A stretch of 64,000 nucleotides of DNA, from contig CADECP010000020.1 in the NCBI GenBank assembly GCA_902825875.1, forward strand, positions 42,526-106,525, in the 5' to 3' direction. Shown here in pieces: positions 55,408 through 62,643 of the stretch. This DNA comes from an uncultured Acidobacteriota bacterium (lineage in GTDB: Bacteria > Acidobacteriota > Blastocatellia > RBC074). The position numbers and the translations under genes are program-made. A model generated the notes under the pieces. The model did not search any database, was not told the origin of the DNA, and saw only the letters and a list, made by a program, of their open reading frames with translations. Numbering within the stretch: the first letter of the stretch is position 1; each line of letters starts with the position of its first letter.

Positions 55408-55841
55408 GTTCCGAGCTTGGCCAGCGGGCTTACCTCGACTCCAACATTGTCATCTATGCCATTGAAGGTTTTGCTGATTATGCTGACCAGATTCGCGCAT
55501 TGCTGGAGGCAATGGATACCGGCGAAATTGTCGCCGTCACCAGCGAACTGACGCTGGCCGAAACGCTGGTCAAGCCGATCAAAGATCAAGACCTGGCAAT
55601 TCAACAGGCTTATCGCACGTTTCTAACACCCACCTCTGTCATGGAAATCGTTCCAATCAGCCGCGACATTCTGAAAGATGCTGCGCAGTTACGGGCGACC
55701 ACCAAACTGAAACTGCCAGATGCCATTCAATTGGCAACCGCTTTTCGTGAACGATGCGATTCGTTCTTAACCAATGACGATAGCTTCAAGTCGCTGGGCC
55801 TGCCAATAGTCAAAATACTATCGGAAAAGTCGTTGACATAA
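55395..55841 (+). CDS. PIN-domain ribonuclease toxin (VapC-like)
   Basis: A 148-residue PIN protein with D15 in AYLDSNIVIYAIEG, E near 57 in ELTLAETLVKPIKD, D near 109 in LKLPDAIQLATAFR and the FLTNDDSFKSLG ending. It overlaps its probable antitoxin and ends 2 bases before the beta-CASP gene, so all three may share a transcript. The toxin activity is inferred from the domain. Confidence 0.88.
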   Translation: MGKVSSELGQRAYLDSNIVIYAIEGFADYADQIRALLEAMDTGEIVAVTSELTLAETLVKPIKDQDLAIQQAYRTFLTPTSVMEIVPISRDILKDAAQLRATTKLKLPDAIQLATAFRERCDSFLTNDDSFKSLGLPIVKILSEKSLT

Positions 55842-55843
55842 TT

Positions 55844-58471
55844 ATGAACATCACCTTTCTTGGCGGCGGCGACGAAATCGGAGCCAGCAGCGCCGTTGTC
55901 GAAATCGGTTCCGCGCGCATTCTGGTGGATTGCGGCATGCGTATGAGTGGCGACAATCGCCTTCCAGATTTAGCCGCCATTCAAAAAACTCACGCCGGAC
56001 AATTGGACGCCGTGCTGCTGACCCACGCGCACATGGATCACAGCGGAGCCTTGCCTGTGCTGCATCAGCACTTCCCTGCCGTGCCGATTTACACCACAGC
56101 CGCAACGCGCGGTTTGGTCGAAGTCCTGTTGCGCGATTCGATCAACATCATGCGGTCGAAAGCCGAAAGCGAGCAGGAGTTGCCGCTGTATTCGCCCGCC
56201 GCTGTCGAAAGCCTGCTGGAAAAAATGACTCCGGTTCCGTTCGGTTCGCCGTTGGAGCTTGGCAAATCCGGCGTCACCGCGACGTGGTTTCCCGCCGGTC
56301 ACATTCTGGGAGCAGCTTCGGTCGGCATCGAAGGCATTGAACAAGGCCGTTCGATTCGCGTGTTGTTTTCAGGCGACATAGCCGTCGGCGATCAATTGAC
56401 CGTGCCGGGAATGCTGCCTCCCGCCGGATTCAAACCCGATGTGCTGGTGATCGAATCCACCTACGGCGACCGGCTGCATTCGCCGCGCGAACTGGAAGAA
56501 CAACGGTTGATCGAAATGGTGACGAACGTCATCGAATCGCGCGGCAAGCTGCTGATTCCAGCCTTCGCCATCGGGCGCGCTCAGGAAGTGATGCTGATGT
56601 TGCTGAAACAATTTCGCAGCAAAAAGCTCGGCAGCTTTCCGGTCTGGATTGACGGTATGGTCAAAACCGTTTGCGGCGTGTATTCGCAATTCCCTGCTCA
56701 CCAAACGCCTTACGCCCGTCGGTTGATCGAAAAACACGGCAACCCGTTTTTCAACGTCGTGGATGAAATCCGGCAGGTAGCTTCGCCCGCCGAGCGCGAA
56801 AAAGTTTTGGCTGGCGCTCCCTGCGTCATCATCGCCAGTTCGGGAATGTTGACCGGCGGAGCTTCGGCGTTTTACGCGCCGCATCTGGTTGGCGATGAAC
56901 GCAACGGCATCGCCATCACAGGTTATCAGGACGAAGAATCACCCGGTCGCCAATTGTTGCAACTGGCCGAAGCCGAAACGCGCGAACTGACCATCGCCGG
57001 AAAAACTCTGGACGTGAAGTGTTCCGTCGCCAAGTATTCGCTTTCAGCCCACGCTGATTGCAACGAAATTTCCGGCTTGATCGAAGCCATCAATCCGCGC
57101 GAAATCGTGCTGGTTCACGGCGACGGCAACGCGCGCGAAGCCTTGCGCGATTTGCTCAGACGACAAGGCACGCGCTACCGCCCGATTCATTTGCCGCAAA
57201 CCGGTGGCACGCTCAGTTTCGGAGCCAGCCGCCTCACCACCAAATCCGCAATCCGTCGTCCGCAATCTGCAATCGGTCAAGGCGAAGTTCTGACCGCCGC
57301 TGCCTTGCAACAACTGGCCGTTCATTTGCGCGGACTCGGCGACGAAGGAAAACTGTTCAGCGAATCTGACCTGTTGAATTTGTGGCACGGCGAACACGGC
57401 TGGGACGAAGATCAATACGTGGAGTTGATGCGGTTGCTGGACGACAGCGAAGATTTTCGTCGCCCCAAATCGCGCCCGCATCGGTATCGGCTGGTGACTC
57501 CCGATGAAAAAGAAGAGCCGAAAGAAGCGTTGCAATTCGCTTCGCAACAAACCATTCAAACGCGCGTCGAAACAATGATGCCCGCCGAAGCCGGCCTCTA
57601 TCACAAAGGTTACGACATCGCGTCGCACACTGTGCGGCTGATGTTTGAATTCCCAGACGTAGCCCGCGACCGATACCGCGCCGAGTGCGAAGCCATCGTC
57701 GCCGAAACCGGTTGGACTTTCACCGTCAACGACAAACCTCATCAAGCCCGCCTGACCGAAGTTGCATTGGAAGTTTTGCCGCCCGACATTCAGCGATTAA
57801 AAGCGCCCGCCGTTCATTTGCTGACCAAAGAAGTCGCTATCAAGCTGGAAACCGCGATTGACGCGGCGACAGCCAACGCCGCGATGACGGCCTTTCACGA
57901 ACACACTGGCTTCCGCCTGCGATTGCAAATGCCCGCTCCGGTTTTGGAAACGACTTCGGAAAAGCCTTTGGAAACACCGGCCATCGAACAACCCGCGCCG
58001 ATTGCTGCCAGAAGCCTGGAAGCTGACAAACTGGAATTCACGCCAGCCACAACCTTTCGACCTCTTTACGAAAAACGCTCCGCCGCGATGATCGAAGAAG
58101 CCTTCAGCTTTGCGCCGGAAACCTGGCAAGTGTCGCGCGTCAAATTGAAAACCGATGAACGCGGCGATTACCTGGAATTGAAATTCCTGACGCCGGAACT
58201 AGGCTTGCGGCAAGCGCGCACGATCCAGGCAATGGCCAACGCCACAGGCCACAGGCTGAAAATTCGTCCCGGAGTGAACACTTTTGATTTGGTCGAAATC
58301 GCCAAACGCCTGATTCCCGCCGAATGGCAATTGCTGAAACAACCCGGCGTGCATCCAGACAAAGGCCTGGTCGAAGCCAAAATTGCCGCGTCGCCTTTGC
58401 CCGAAGAATTGGCTGATGTGTGCGAGCAATACGAAGAAGAAACGGGATTCAAATTGTCCGTGCTATCGTAG
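55844..58471 (+). CDS. Beta-CASP metallo-beta-lactamase ribonuclease-like protein with long C-terminal extension
   Basis: An 875-residue protein. The metallo-beta-lactamase core has H61-x-H63-x-D65-H66 in THAHMDHSGAL, AGHILGAAS, FSGDIA and ESTYGDR. The beta-CASP motifs include SAHADCNEISG and LVHGDGNAREAL, as in archaeal/bacterial CPSF- or KH-type RNases. Residues about 450-475 hold an insert encoded by AATCCGC-type heptamers (SAIRRPQSAIGQGE). The last about 400 residues are not part of the catalytic core. Two segments there (about 590-700 and 745-875) share a pattern ending ETGFRLRLQ / ETGFKLSVLS-like, suggesting a duplicated RNA-binding module. It probably acts on RNA. Confidence 0.82.
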   Translation: MNITFLGGGDEIGASSAVVEIGSARILVDCGMRMSGDNRLPDLAAIQKTHAGQLDAVLLTHAHMDHSGALPVLHQHFPAVPIYTTAATRGLVEVLLRDSINIMRSKAESEQELPLYSPAAVESLLEKMTPVPFGSPLELGKSGVTATWFPAGHILGAASVGIEGIEQGRSIRVLFSGDIAVGDQLTVPGMLPPAGFKPDVLVIESTYGDRLHSPRELEEQRLIEMVTNVIESRGKLLIPAFAIGRAQEVMLMLLKQFRSKKLGSFPVWIDGMVKTVCGVYSQFPAHQTPYARRLIEKHGNPFFNVVDEIRQVASPAEREKVLAGAPCVIIASSGMLTGGASAFYAPHLVGDERNGIAITGYQDEESPGRQLLQLAEAETRELTIAGKTLDVKCSVAKYSLSAHADCNEISGLIEAINPREIVLVHGDGNAREALRDLLRRQGTRYRPIHLPQTGGTLSFGASRLTTKSAIRRPQSAIGQGEVLTAAALQQLAVHLRGLGDEGKLFSESDLLNLWHGEHGWDEDQYVELMRLLDDSEDFRRPKSRPHRYRLVTPDEKEEPKEALQFASQQTIQTRVETMMPAEAGLYHKGYDIASHTVRLMFEFPDVARDRYRAECEAIVAETGWTFTVNDKPHQARLTEVALEVLPPDIQRLKAPAVHLLTKEVAIKLETAIDAATANAAMTAFHEHTGFRLRLQMPAPVLETTSEKPLETPAIEQPAPIAARSLEADKLEFTPATTFRPLYEKRSAAMIEEAFSFAPETWQVSRVKLKTDERGDYLELKFLTPELGLRQARTIQAMANATGHRLKIRPGVNTFDLVEIAKRLIPAEWQLLKQPGVHPDKGLVEAKIAASPLPEELADVCEQYEEETGFKLSVLS
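57243..57277 (+). repeat. Five AATCCGC-type heptamers inside the beta-CASP gene
   Basis: Units are AATCCGC, AATCCGT, CGTCCGC, AATCTGC and AATCGGT, in frame and without stops. They lie at the boundary between the catalytic core and the C-terminal extension, where an insertion would be tolerated. Confidence 0.82.
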
Positions 58472-58735
58472 CCCAGCCACGTAGTGGCTTTTGAATTTAG
58501 GCAGGTCGTTCACGGCCTGCAAAGCGGTTGGCAATCCAACCGCGTCACGTAGTGACGCCTGAATACTGCTGGGTTGTTACGAAATTCAGCCGTCGCTACG
58601 CGACGCGAACGTTTTTCGCTCTTTCACAGGTCGTGAACGACCTGCCTAAAATCAGCCGTCACTATGTGACGAAAAGGCCTGAGCAATTACCAAAAATCTT
58701 TGCTTGCCGCCATCTGGATTTTTATACTCCGCGTT
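58472..58735. repeat. 264-bp gap packed with short palindromes upstream of the SEFIR gene
   Basis: No gene. At least seven palindromes are seen, among them GCCACGTAGTGGC, GTCACGTAGTGAC, CGTCGCTACGCGACG, CGTCACTATGTGACG and GCGGTTGGCAATCCAACCGC. A perfect 16-bp inverted pair, TAGGCAGGTCGTTCAC (58498-58513) with its complement at 58633-58648, encloses most of them. They look like nested REP-type elements but could also be regulatory sites for the downstream gene. No clear promoter was found. Confidence 0.7.
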
Positions 58736-60061
58736 ATGTCGAACTCTGAAACTCCTCCCAAAGTTTTCATCAGCTACAGCCACGATTCGTCGGAGCACGC
58801 CGCTCGCGTGTTGAAGCTTTCTGATGTGTTGTGCGCCTGGGGCTTTGATTGTCACATTGACCAGTACGAACTGGCTCCGGCGAATTGGCACACCTGGATG
58901 CAGAGTCGCATCAAAGAAGCCGACTTCGTGTTGGTCGTTTGCACCGAAATTTATTGCCGCCGCTTTGAAGGACGCGAAACCAAACCAACCGGCGTAGGCT
59001 GGGAAGGCGGCATCATCACTACGGAACTGTACCAGCGCCAACAGGACAAAGCGGCCAAGTTTATCCCGGTCGTGTTTTCCGCCGAAGACCACGAACACAT
59101 TCCCGCACTGTTGCAACCTACGCATCGCCACCAGATCAATATCGAAACGCTGGACGACCAAAACCCTCGCGTCAATCAAAGCTCCGAAAACCTGTATCGC
59201 CATCTGGCCGGAATGCCCAGAGCCGTCAAACCCCCAATCGGACGCATCGTCGAATTGCCGCCGGTCAATCGCCGCGAAGTGTTTGAGAAAGAAAAAATCA
59301 AAACTCCTTCGCCAATTATTCAACCGCCAACGCCAAAAATCGTTGAACCGCCCAAGCCGAAACTCATTCACCAGAACTTCACCGAAAATCTTGGCAATGG
59401 CGTCAAGCTGGAAATGATCGCCATTCCCGGCGGATCGTTTCAGATGGGTTCGGACGAATACGACAATGAAAAACCAATTCATCGTGTGACGCTTTCGCCC
59501 TTTCACATCGGCAAGTTCCAGGTGACGCAAGCCCAGTGGGAAGCGGTCATGAAAAACAATCCTTCACGCTTCAATGGCGACACGCTGCCGATTGAAACTG
59601 TTTCGTGGAATGAAGCCGTTGAGTTTTGCAAAAAGCTATCGAAAAAGACCGGCAAGGTTTATCGCCTGCCAACTGAAGCCGAATGGGAATACGCCTGCCG
59701 CGCCGGTTCAACCGGAAAGTATTGTTTCGGCGATGACGAATCAAAGCTGAAGGATTACGCATGGTTTGGTGAAGATTGGCAAAAAGGAAGCACACATCCG
59801 GTCGGAGAGAAACTGCCGAACGATTGGGGCTTGCACGATATGCACGGCAACGTTTGGGAATGGTGCGAAGATTGGTATGGAAGTTATTCGCCGGAATCAA
59901 CTACCGATCCGAGTGGCCCTAGCACGGGCTCGAACCGCGTCATTCGCGGCGGCGGTTGGGTCAACAATGCCGTCAACTGCCGGTCGGCGTTTCGGCTCTA
60001 CGACACGCCCGTCCACCGCGGCGGCAACCTCGGTTTCCGCCTCGTGAGGATCGACAGGTAG
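58736..60061 (+). CDS. SEFIR-domain protein fused to a formylglycine-generating-enzyme-like (C-type-lectin fold) domain
   Basis: A 441-residue protein starting at the ATG 58736. The SEFIR domain (about 9-165) has KVFISYSHDSSEHAARVLKLSDVL, CHIDQYELAP, VLVVCTEIYC and the later GGIITTELY. A Pro-rich linker (166-218) follows. The FGE/SUMF1-like domain (219-441) has PGGSFQMGSDEYDNEKPIHRV, YRLPTEAEWEYACRAG, GLHDMHGNVWEWCEDW and RGGGWVNNAVNCRSAFR. The first of the two catalytic Cys of true FGE is absent (N in place of C), so it is not expected to mature sulfatases. The last 32 residues before GFR look like a diversified binding surface. SEFIR fusions serve as signalling adaptors in conflict systems. 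Confidence 0.85.
   Translation: MSNSETPPKVFISYSHDSSEHAARVLKLSDVLCAWGFDCHIDQYELAPANWHTWMQSRIKEADFVLVVCTEIYCRRFEGRETKPTGVGWEGGIITTELYQRQQDKAAKFIPVVFSAEDHEHIPALLQPTHRHQINIETLDDQNPRVNQSSENLYRHLAGMPRAVKPPIGRIVELPPVNRREVFEKEKIKTPSPIIQPPTPKIVEPPKPKLIHQNFTENLGNGVKLEMIAIPGGSFQMGSDEYDNEKPIHRVTLSPFHIGKFQVTQAQWEAVMKNNPSRFNGDTLPIETVSWNEAVEFCKKLSKKTGKVYRLPTEAEWEYACRAGSTGKYCFGDDESKLKDYAWFGEDWQKGSTHPVGEKLPNDWGLHDMHGNVWEWCEDWYGSYSPESTTDPSGPSTGSNRVIRGGGWVNNAVNCRSAFRLYDTPVHRGGNLGFRLVRIDR
59945..60040 (+). other. Candidate variable region of a diversity-generating retroelement target
   Basis: Residues 404-435 run RGGGWVNNAVNCRSAFR, then LYDTPVHRGGNLGFR. Nearly every changeable-looking position uses a codon ending in C or T: GTC, AAC, AAT, GTC, TTT, CTC, TAC, GTC, CAC, GGC and GGC. 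This is what adenine-specific mutagenesis of AAY codons in a template repeat would give. The conserved frame (GG-W, C-R-S-A, GFR) stays fixed, as in C-type-lectin-fold targets. No template repeat or reverse transcriptase is in the window. Confidence 0.4.
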
Positions 60062-60853
60062 CTCTATTGACCCTTTTTACCCTCTTTACCCTTGCCGCCG
60101 GAATTCAGGCAGTGGAATCGAAGCTTCGCCGAGCGAAGGTCGTGCGAAGCCGACCGAAGCGGCGAAGCGTAGATGGAACTGCCGGTAATGGTTGTAACCG
60201 GAATCGTCAAACGAGGTGTTTTACCCCTCACCGCGAAGCGGTCGAAATTATTTTTTTATTTGGCGTTTTTCTTAGTTTTGCTCTGGGCGCTGATTTTCTT
60301 TACCCTTGCGGCTCGGTAACTGTTCACTCCATTCTTCGCCGCATCGCGGCGGCTGACTTTAGCCCGGCGTTTTCAACGCCGGGTAGCGCAACAACAATCT
60401 CCACGTCGCGTCAGCGACGTCTGAATTCAATCGTCGCTGACGCGACGCAATGCGAGATCGCTCGCCGACCGTAGGTTGAAAACCTTGTCATTACCCAAAT
60501 TTTTGCGCGAAACGTGCGGTTTGGTTTTCAGCCCGCGAATGCGGGTGGCAGCATAAAGCCCAGGGTGGAGCGCGGCGAGCGCGGAACCCTGGGAACATTG
60601 ACGAAAACACGCGAAGCCCGCGACAGCGGGCGACAGATTGTGGCAGCCGACAAACGATGGCTGCCGCCCACTTCGTAGGCTCAATGATCCCATCTGACGC
60701 TTTCTGGGGTTTCGGCTACGCCTACACCCCAGGCTTTACGCTTACGCCCGCATTTGCGGGCTTCAGAAAGCAAAAATTTGGGCAATGACAAAGGTTGAAA
60801 ACCTACGGCTAAATTCAAACGCCGCTAACGCGGCGAAGAAGCAGTTCCAAGCT
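60062..60853. repeat. 792-bp gene-free region with a composite inverted-repeat element
   Basis: The outer arms, 60469-60506 and 60770-60808, form an inverted repeat of about 38 bp with a few mismatches, sharing AAAAATTTGGG and AATGACAA. Between them lie hairpins built on CCCAGGGT/ACCCTGGG (about 60560-60597), CCCGCGA/GCGGG pairs, and GGGGTTTCGGC with GTAGGC-CCCC complements. The 60062-60468 part is T-rich with GCCGCATCGCGGCGG-type palindromes and CGTCGCGTCAGCGACG. The region ends in CGCCGCTAACGCGGCG at about 60821-60836, just before the next gene. No coding frame is convincing. Confidence 0.6.
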
Positions 60854-61102
60854 ATGGCAGACGACTATCAGATTCTTGATGACGATGATTTTGACCCCGA
60901 AGATGAACTGCGACCTGAATACGATTTCGCATCGCTTCGGGAAGCTGACCGCGCGCGAGGCATTGAATATCGCCGAAGCTTTGTCCACCCGGAACCTGAC
61001 TTGGCTGCCGCGTTTCCTGATGCTGAGATTGAAAATTATTGGGCGGGCGTCAGCATTGACAACATCCACGCGCGGATCATGCGGTGGAAAAATAGAGGGT
61101 GA
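60854..61102 (+). CDS. Small acidic protein, possibly an antitoxin or first gene of the XisHI block
   Basis: An 82-residue acidic protein starting at ATG 60854 (MADDYQILDDDDFDPEDELRPEYDF). The middle, READRARGIEYRRSFVHPEPDLAAAFPDAEIENYW, recalls HicB- or CopG-like antitoxins. It ends 8 bases before xisH and may be co-transcribed. The longer frame with an upstream start is rejected because it reads through palindromic repeat DNA. I do not recognise the family. Confidence 0.6.
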   Translation: MADDYQILDDDDFDPEDELRPEYDFASLREADRARGIEYRRSFVHPEPDLAAAFPDAEIENYWAGVSIDNIHARIMRWKNRG

Positions 61103-61110
61103 CGACGGCA

Positions 61111-61527
61111 ATGTCGAAACGGGACAAGATTCACGATGCAGTCAAAACCGCTCTGGTCAAAGATGGCTGGACGATTACGGCTGATCCATTCCAGATTGAC
61201 TACAAAGAATCGAAGCTCAAGGCGGATTTGGCAGCGGACAGAGTTCTGGCAGCGGAACGCCAGAGTGAGAAGATCGTGGTGGAGGTCAAAAGTTTCCTGA
61301 GTCCGTCGCCGATTCACGAATTACAAGCGACTGCCGGACAATACCAAATGTATTTGATGTGCCTGGAAACATTCGCACCTGAACGCGAGCTTTTTCTGGC
61401 CATCAGCGAACCGGTTTGGGATGCGTTTTTCAGTTTGGAAATTACACAGGATTTCATCCGCCGATTTCCGATGAAACTATTCGTCGTCAATCTGGAAACA
61501 GAGGAGATTGTGTTATGGAAAAAATGA
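61111..61527 (+). CDS. xisH: XisH-family protein, pair 1
   Basis: A 138-residue XisH protein, starting at the ATG 61111 (MSKRDKIHDAVKTALVKDGW). The core ADLAADRVLAAERQSEKIVVEVKSFLSPSPIHELQ has the D...E-x-K order of PD-(D/E)XK nucleases. It overlaps xisI by 13 bases. In Anabaena XisH acts in fdxN-element excision with XisI and XisF; no recombinase is present here, so that role is unlikely. A nuclease-antitoxin or conflict role is possible but unproven. Confidence 0.85.
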   Translation: MSKRDKIHDAVKTALVKDGWTITADPFQIDYKESKLKADLAADRVLAAERQSEKIVVEVKSFLSPSPIHELQATAGQYQMYLMCLETFAPERELFLAISEPVWDAFFSLEITQDFIRRFPMKLFVVNLETEEIVLWKK

Positions 61528-61856
61528 CAAAGTATCGCCAGTTGCTGAAACAGATACTGGAAAGTTATTCGCACGCTTCGGTCAGCGTTCCCAACGAAGG
61601 TATCGAGCGATTGCTGATTACCGATGAAGAGCACGGAAATTTCATGTTGATGCGAATCGGCTGGCAAGGACAAAAACGTGTGGAGTGGACAACCGTATTT
61701 GCTCGCGTCAAGGACGGCAAAATCTGGATTGAAAAAGACCTGACCGAAGACGGCATCACTTCAGAATTGCTGGAAGCCGGAGTGCCGAAACACGACATCG
61801 TGCTGGCTTTCCACGAACCGGAAATGCGCCAATACACCGAATTCGCTGCCGCCTAA
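61515..61856 (+). CDS. xisI: XisI-family protein, pair 1
   Basis: A 113-residue XisI protein from the ATG 61515. MEKMTKYRQLLKQILESYSHA, then HGNFMLMRIGWQGQKRVEWTTVFARVKDGKIWIEKDLTEDGITSELLEAGVP and HEPEMRQYTEFAAA are the normal family parts. It overlaps xisH, so translation is coupled. The partner-contact parts differ from those of the second copy while the last about 25 residues are nearly identical. Confidence 0.86.
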   Translation: MEKMTKYRQLLKQILESYSHASVSVPNEGIERLLITDEEHGNFMLMRIGWQGQKRVEWTTVFARVKDGKIWIEKDLTEDGITSELLEAGVPKHDIVLAFHEPEMRQYTEFAAA

Positions 61857-61873
61857 ACAAAAGGCCAAACCTT

Positions 61874-62290
61874 ATGTCGAAACGGGACAAGATTCACGAT
61901 GCAGTCAAAACCGCTCTGGTCAAAGATGGCTGGACGATCACGGCTGATCCGTTTGAAATCTCGTACAAGAAAGTGACTCTGCGCGCTGATTTGGCGGCTG
62001 ACCGAATCATTGCTGCGGAACGTGGAGTGGAAAAGATTGTTGTCGAAATCAAAAGCTTTCTCAGTCCGTCACCAATCCACGAACTGCAAACTGCGCTTGG
62101 CCAATTCGAGCTTTATTCGACATACCTGCAACTGAGCAATCCTGAGCGCAAACTTTATCTGGCCGTTAGCGCAGACATTTGGAACCGCTTCTTTCTTCGA
62201 GAAGAAGTCGTGCTGGTTGTCGAAAAGTACCAACTGCCGTTTTTGATCGTGAACATTCAAACAGAGGAGGTTGCACAATGGACAAGATGA
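61874..62290 (+). CDS. xisH: XisH-family protein, pair 2
   Basis: A 138-residue tandem duplicate of the gene at 61111. The first 65 bases are identical and then the two diverge strongly: DPFEISYKKVTLRADLAADRIIAAERGVEKIVVEIKSFLS keeps the nuclease-like motif, but later parts such as YLQLSNPERKLYLAVSADIW are different. It starts 17 bases after the xisI of pair 1, so all four genes probably form one operon. Confidence 0.86.
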   Translation: MSKRDKIHDAVKTALVKDGWTITADPFEISYKKVTLRADLAADRIIAAERGVEKIVVEIKSFLSPSPIHELQTALGQFELYSTYLQLSNPERKLYLAVSADIWNRFFLREEVVLVVEKYQLPFLIVNIQTEEVAQWTR

Positions 62291-62619
62291 CCAAATACCG
62301 CGAGACGGTAAAACAGATTCTGGCAGAGCACGTGGACATATCCCGGCGACAAGCTGCTCCCGGTGTCGAAAAATTGCTGATTGCCGATGATGAACATGGC
62401 CATTACATCTGGCTGCGGTTGGGATGGAAAAACGGCCAGCGTCAGAACTCACCCGTAATCCAGGCGCGTGTTAAAGACGGCAAAGTCTGGGTCGAAGAAG
62501 ATTGGACAGACATCGGTTTCGTGGATCAATTGATCGAAGCCGGAGTGCCGAAACAAGACATCGTGCTGGCTTTCCACGAACCGGAAATGCGCCAATACAC
62601 CGATTTCGCCGTCGCTTGA
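62278..62619 (+). CDS. xisI: XisI-family protein, pair 2
   Basis: A 113-residue duplicate of the gene at 61515, starting at the ATG 62278. It overlaps the second xisH by 13 bases, as in pair 1. The end (AGVPKQDIVLAFHEPEMRQYTDF) is nearly the same as in pair 1 while the first half (KQILAEHVDISRRQAAPGVEKLLIADDEHGHY) is divergent. It ends 24 bases before the next gene. Confidence 0.86.
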   Translation: MDKMTKYRETVKQILAEHVDISRRQAAPGVEKLLIADDEHGHYIWLRLGWKNGQRQNSPVIQARVKDGKVWVEEDWTDIGFVDQLIEAGVPKQDIVLAFHEPEMRQYTDFAVA

Positions 62620-62643
62620 GCGGATGGCGCTAGGAGAAAATTC

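Noticed and set aside
58736..60061. A functional formylglycine-generating enzyme for the sulfatase
   Set aside because: The first catalytic Cys is missing, the protein is fused to SEFIR, it has no signal peptide and the only sulfatase here is truncated.
60062..60468. Template repeat of a retroelement just behind the SEFIR-FGE gene
   Set aside because: I looked for an AAC-rich copy of the variable region and a reverse transcriptase and saw neither in the window.
61111..62619. XisHI as an fdxN-like DNA excision system
   Set aside because: No site-specific recombinase or interrupted nitrogenase gene is present, so excision control is not supported by context.
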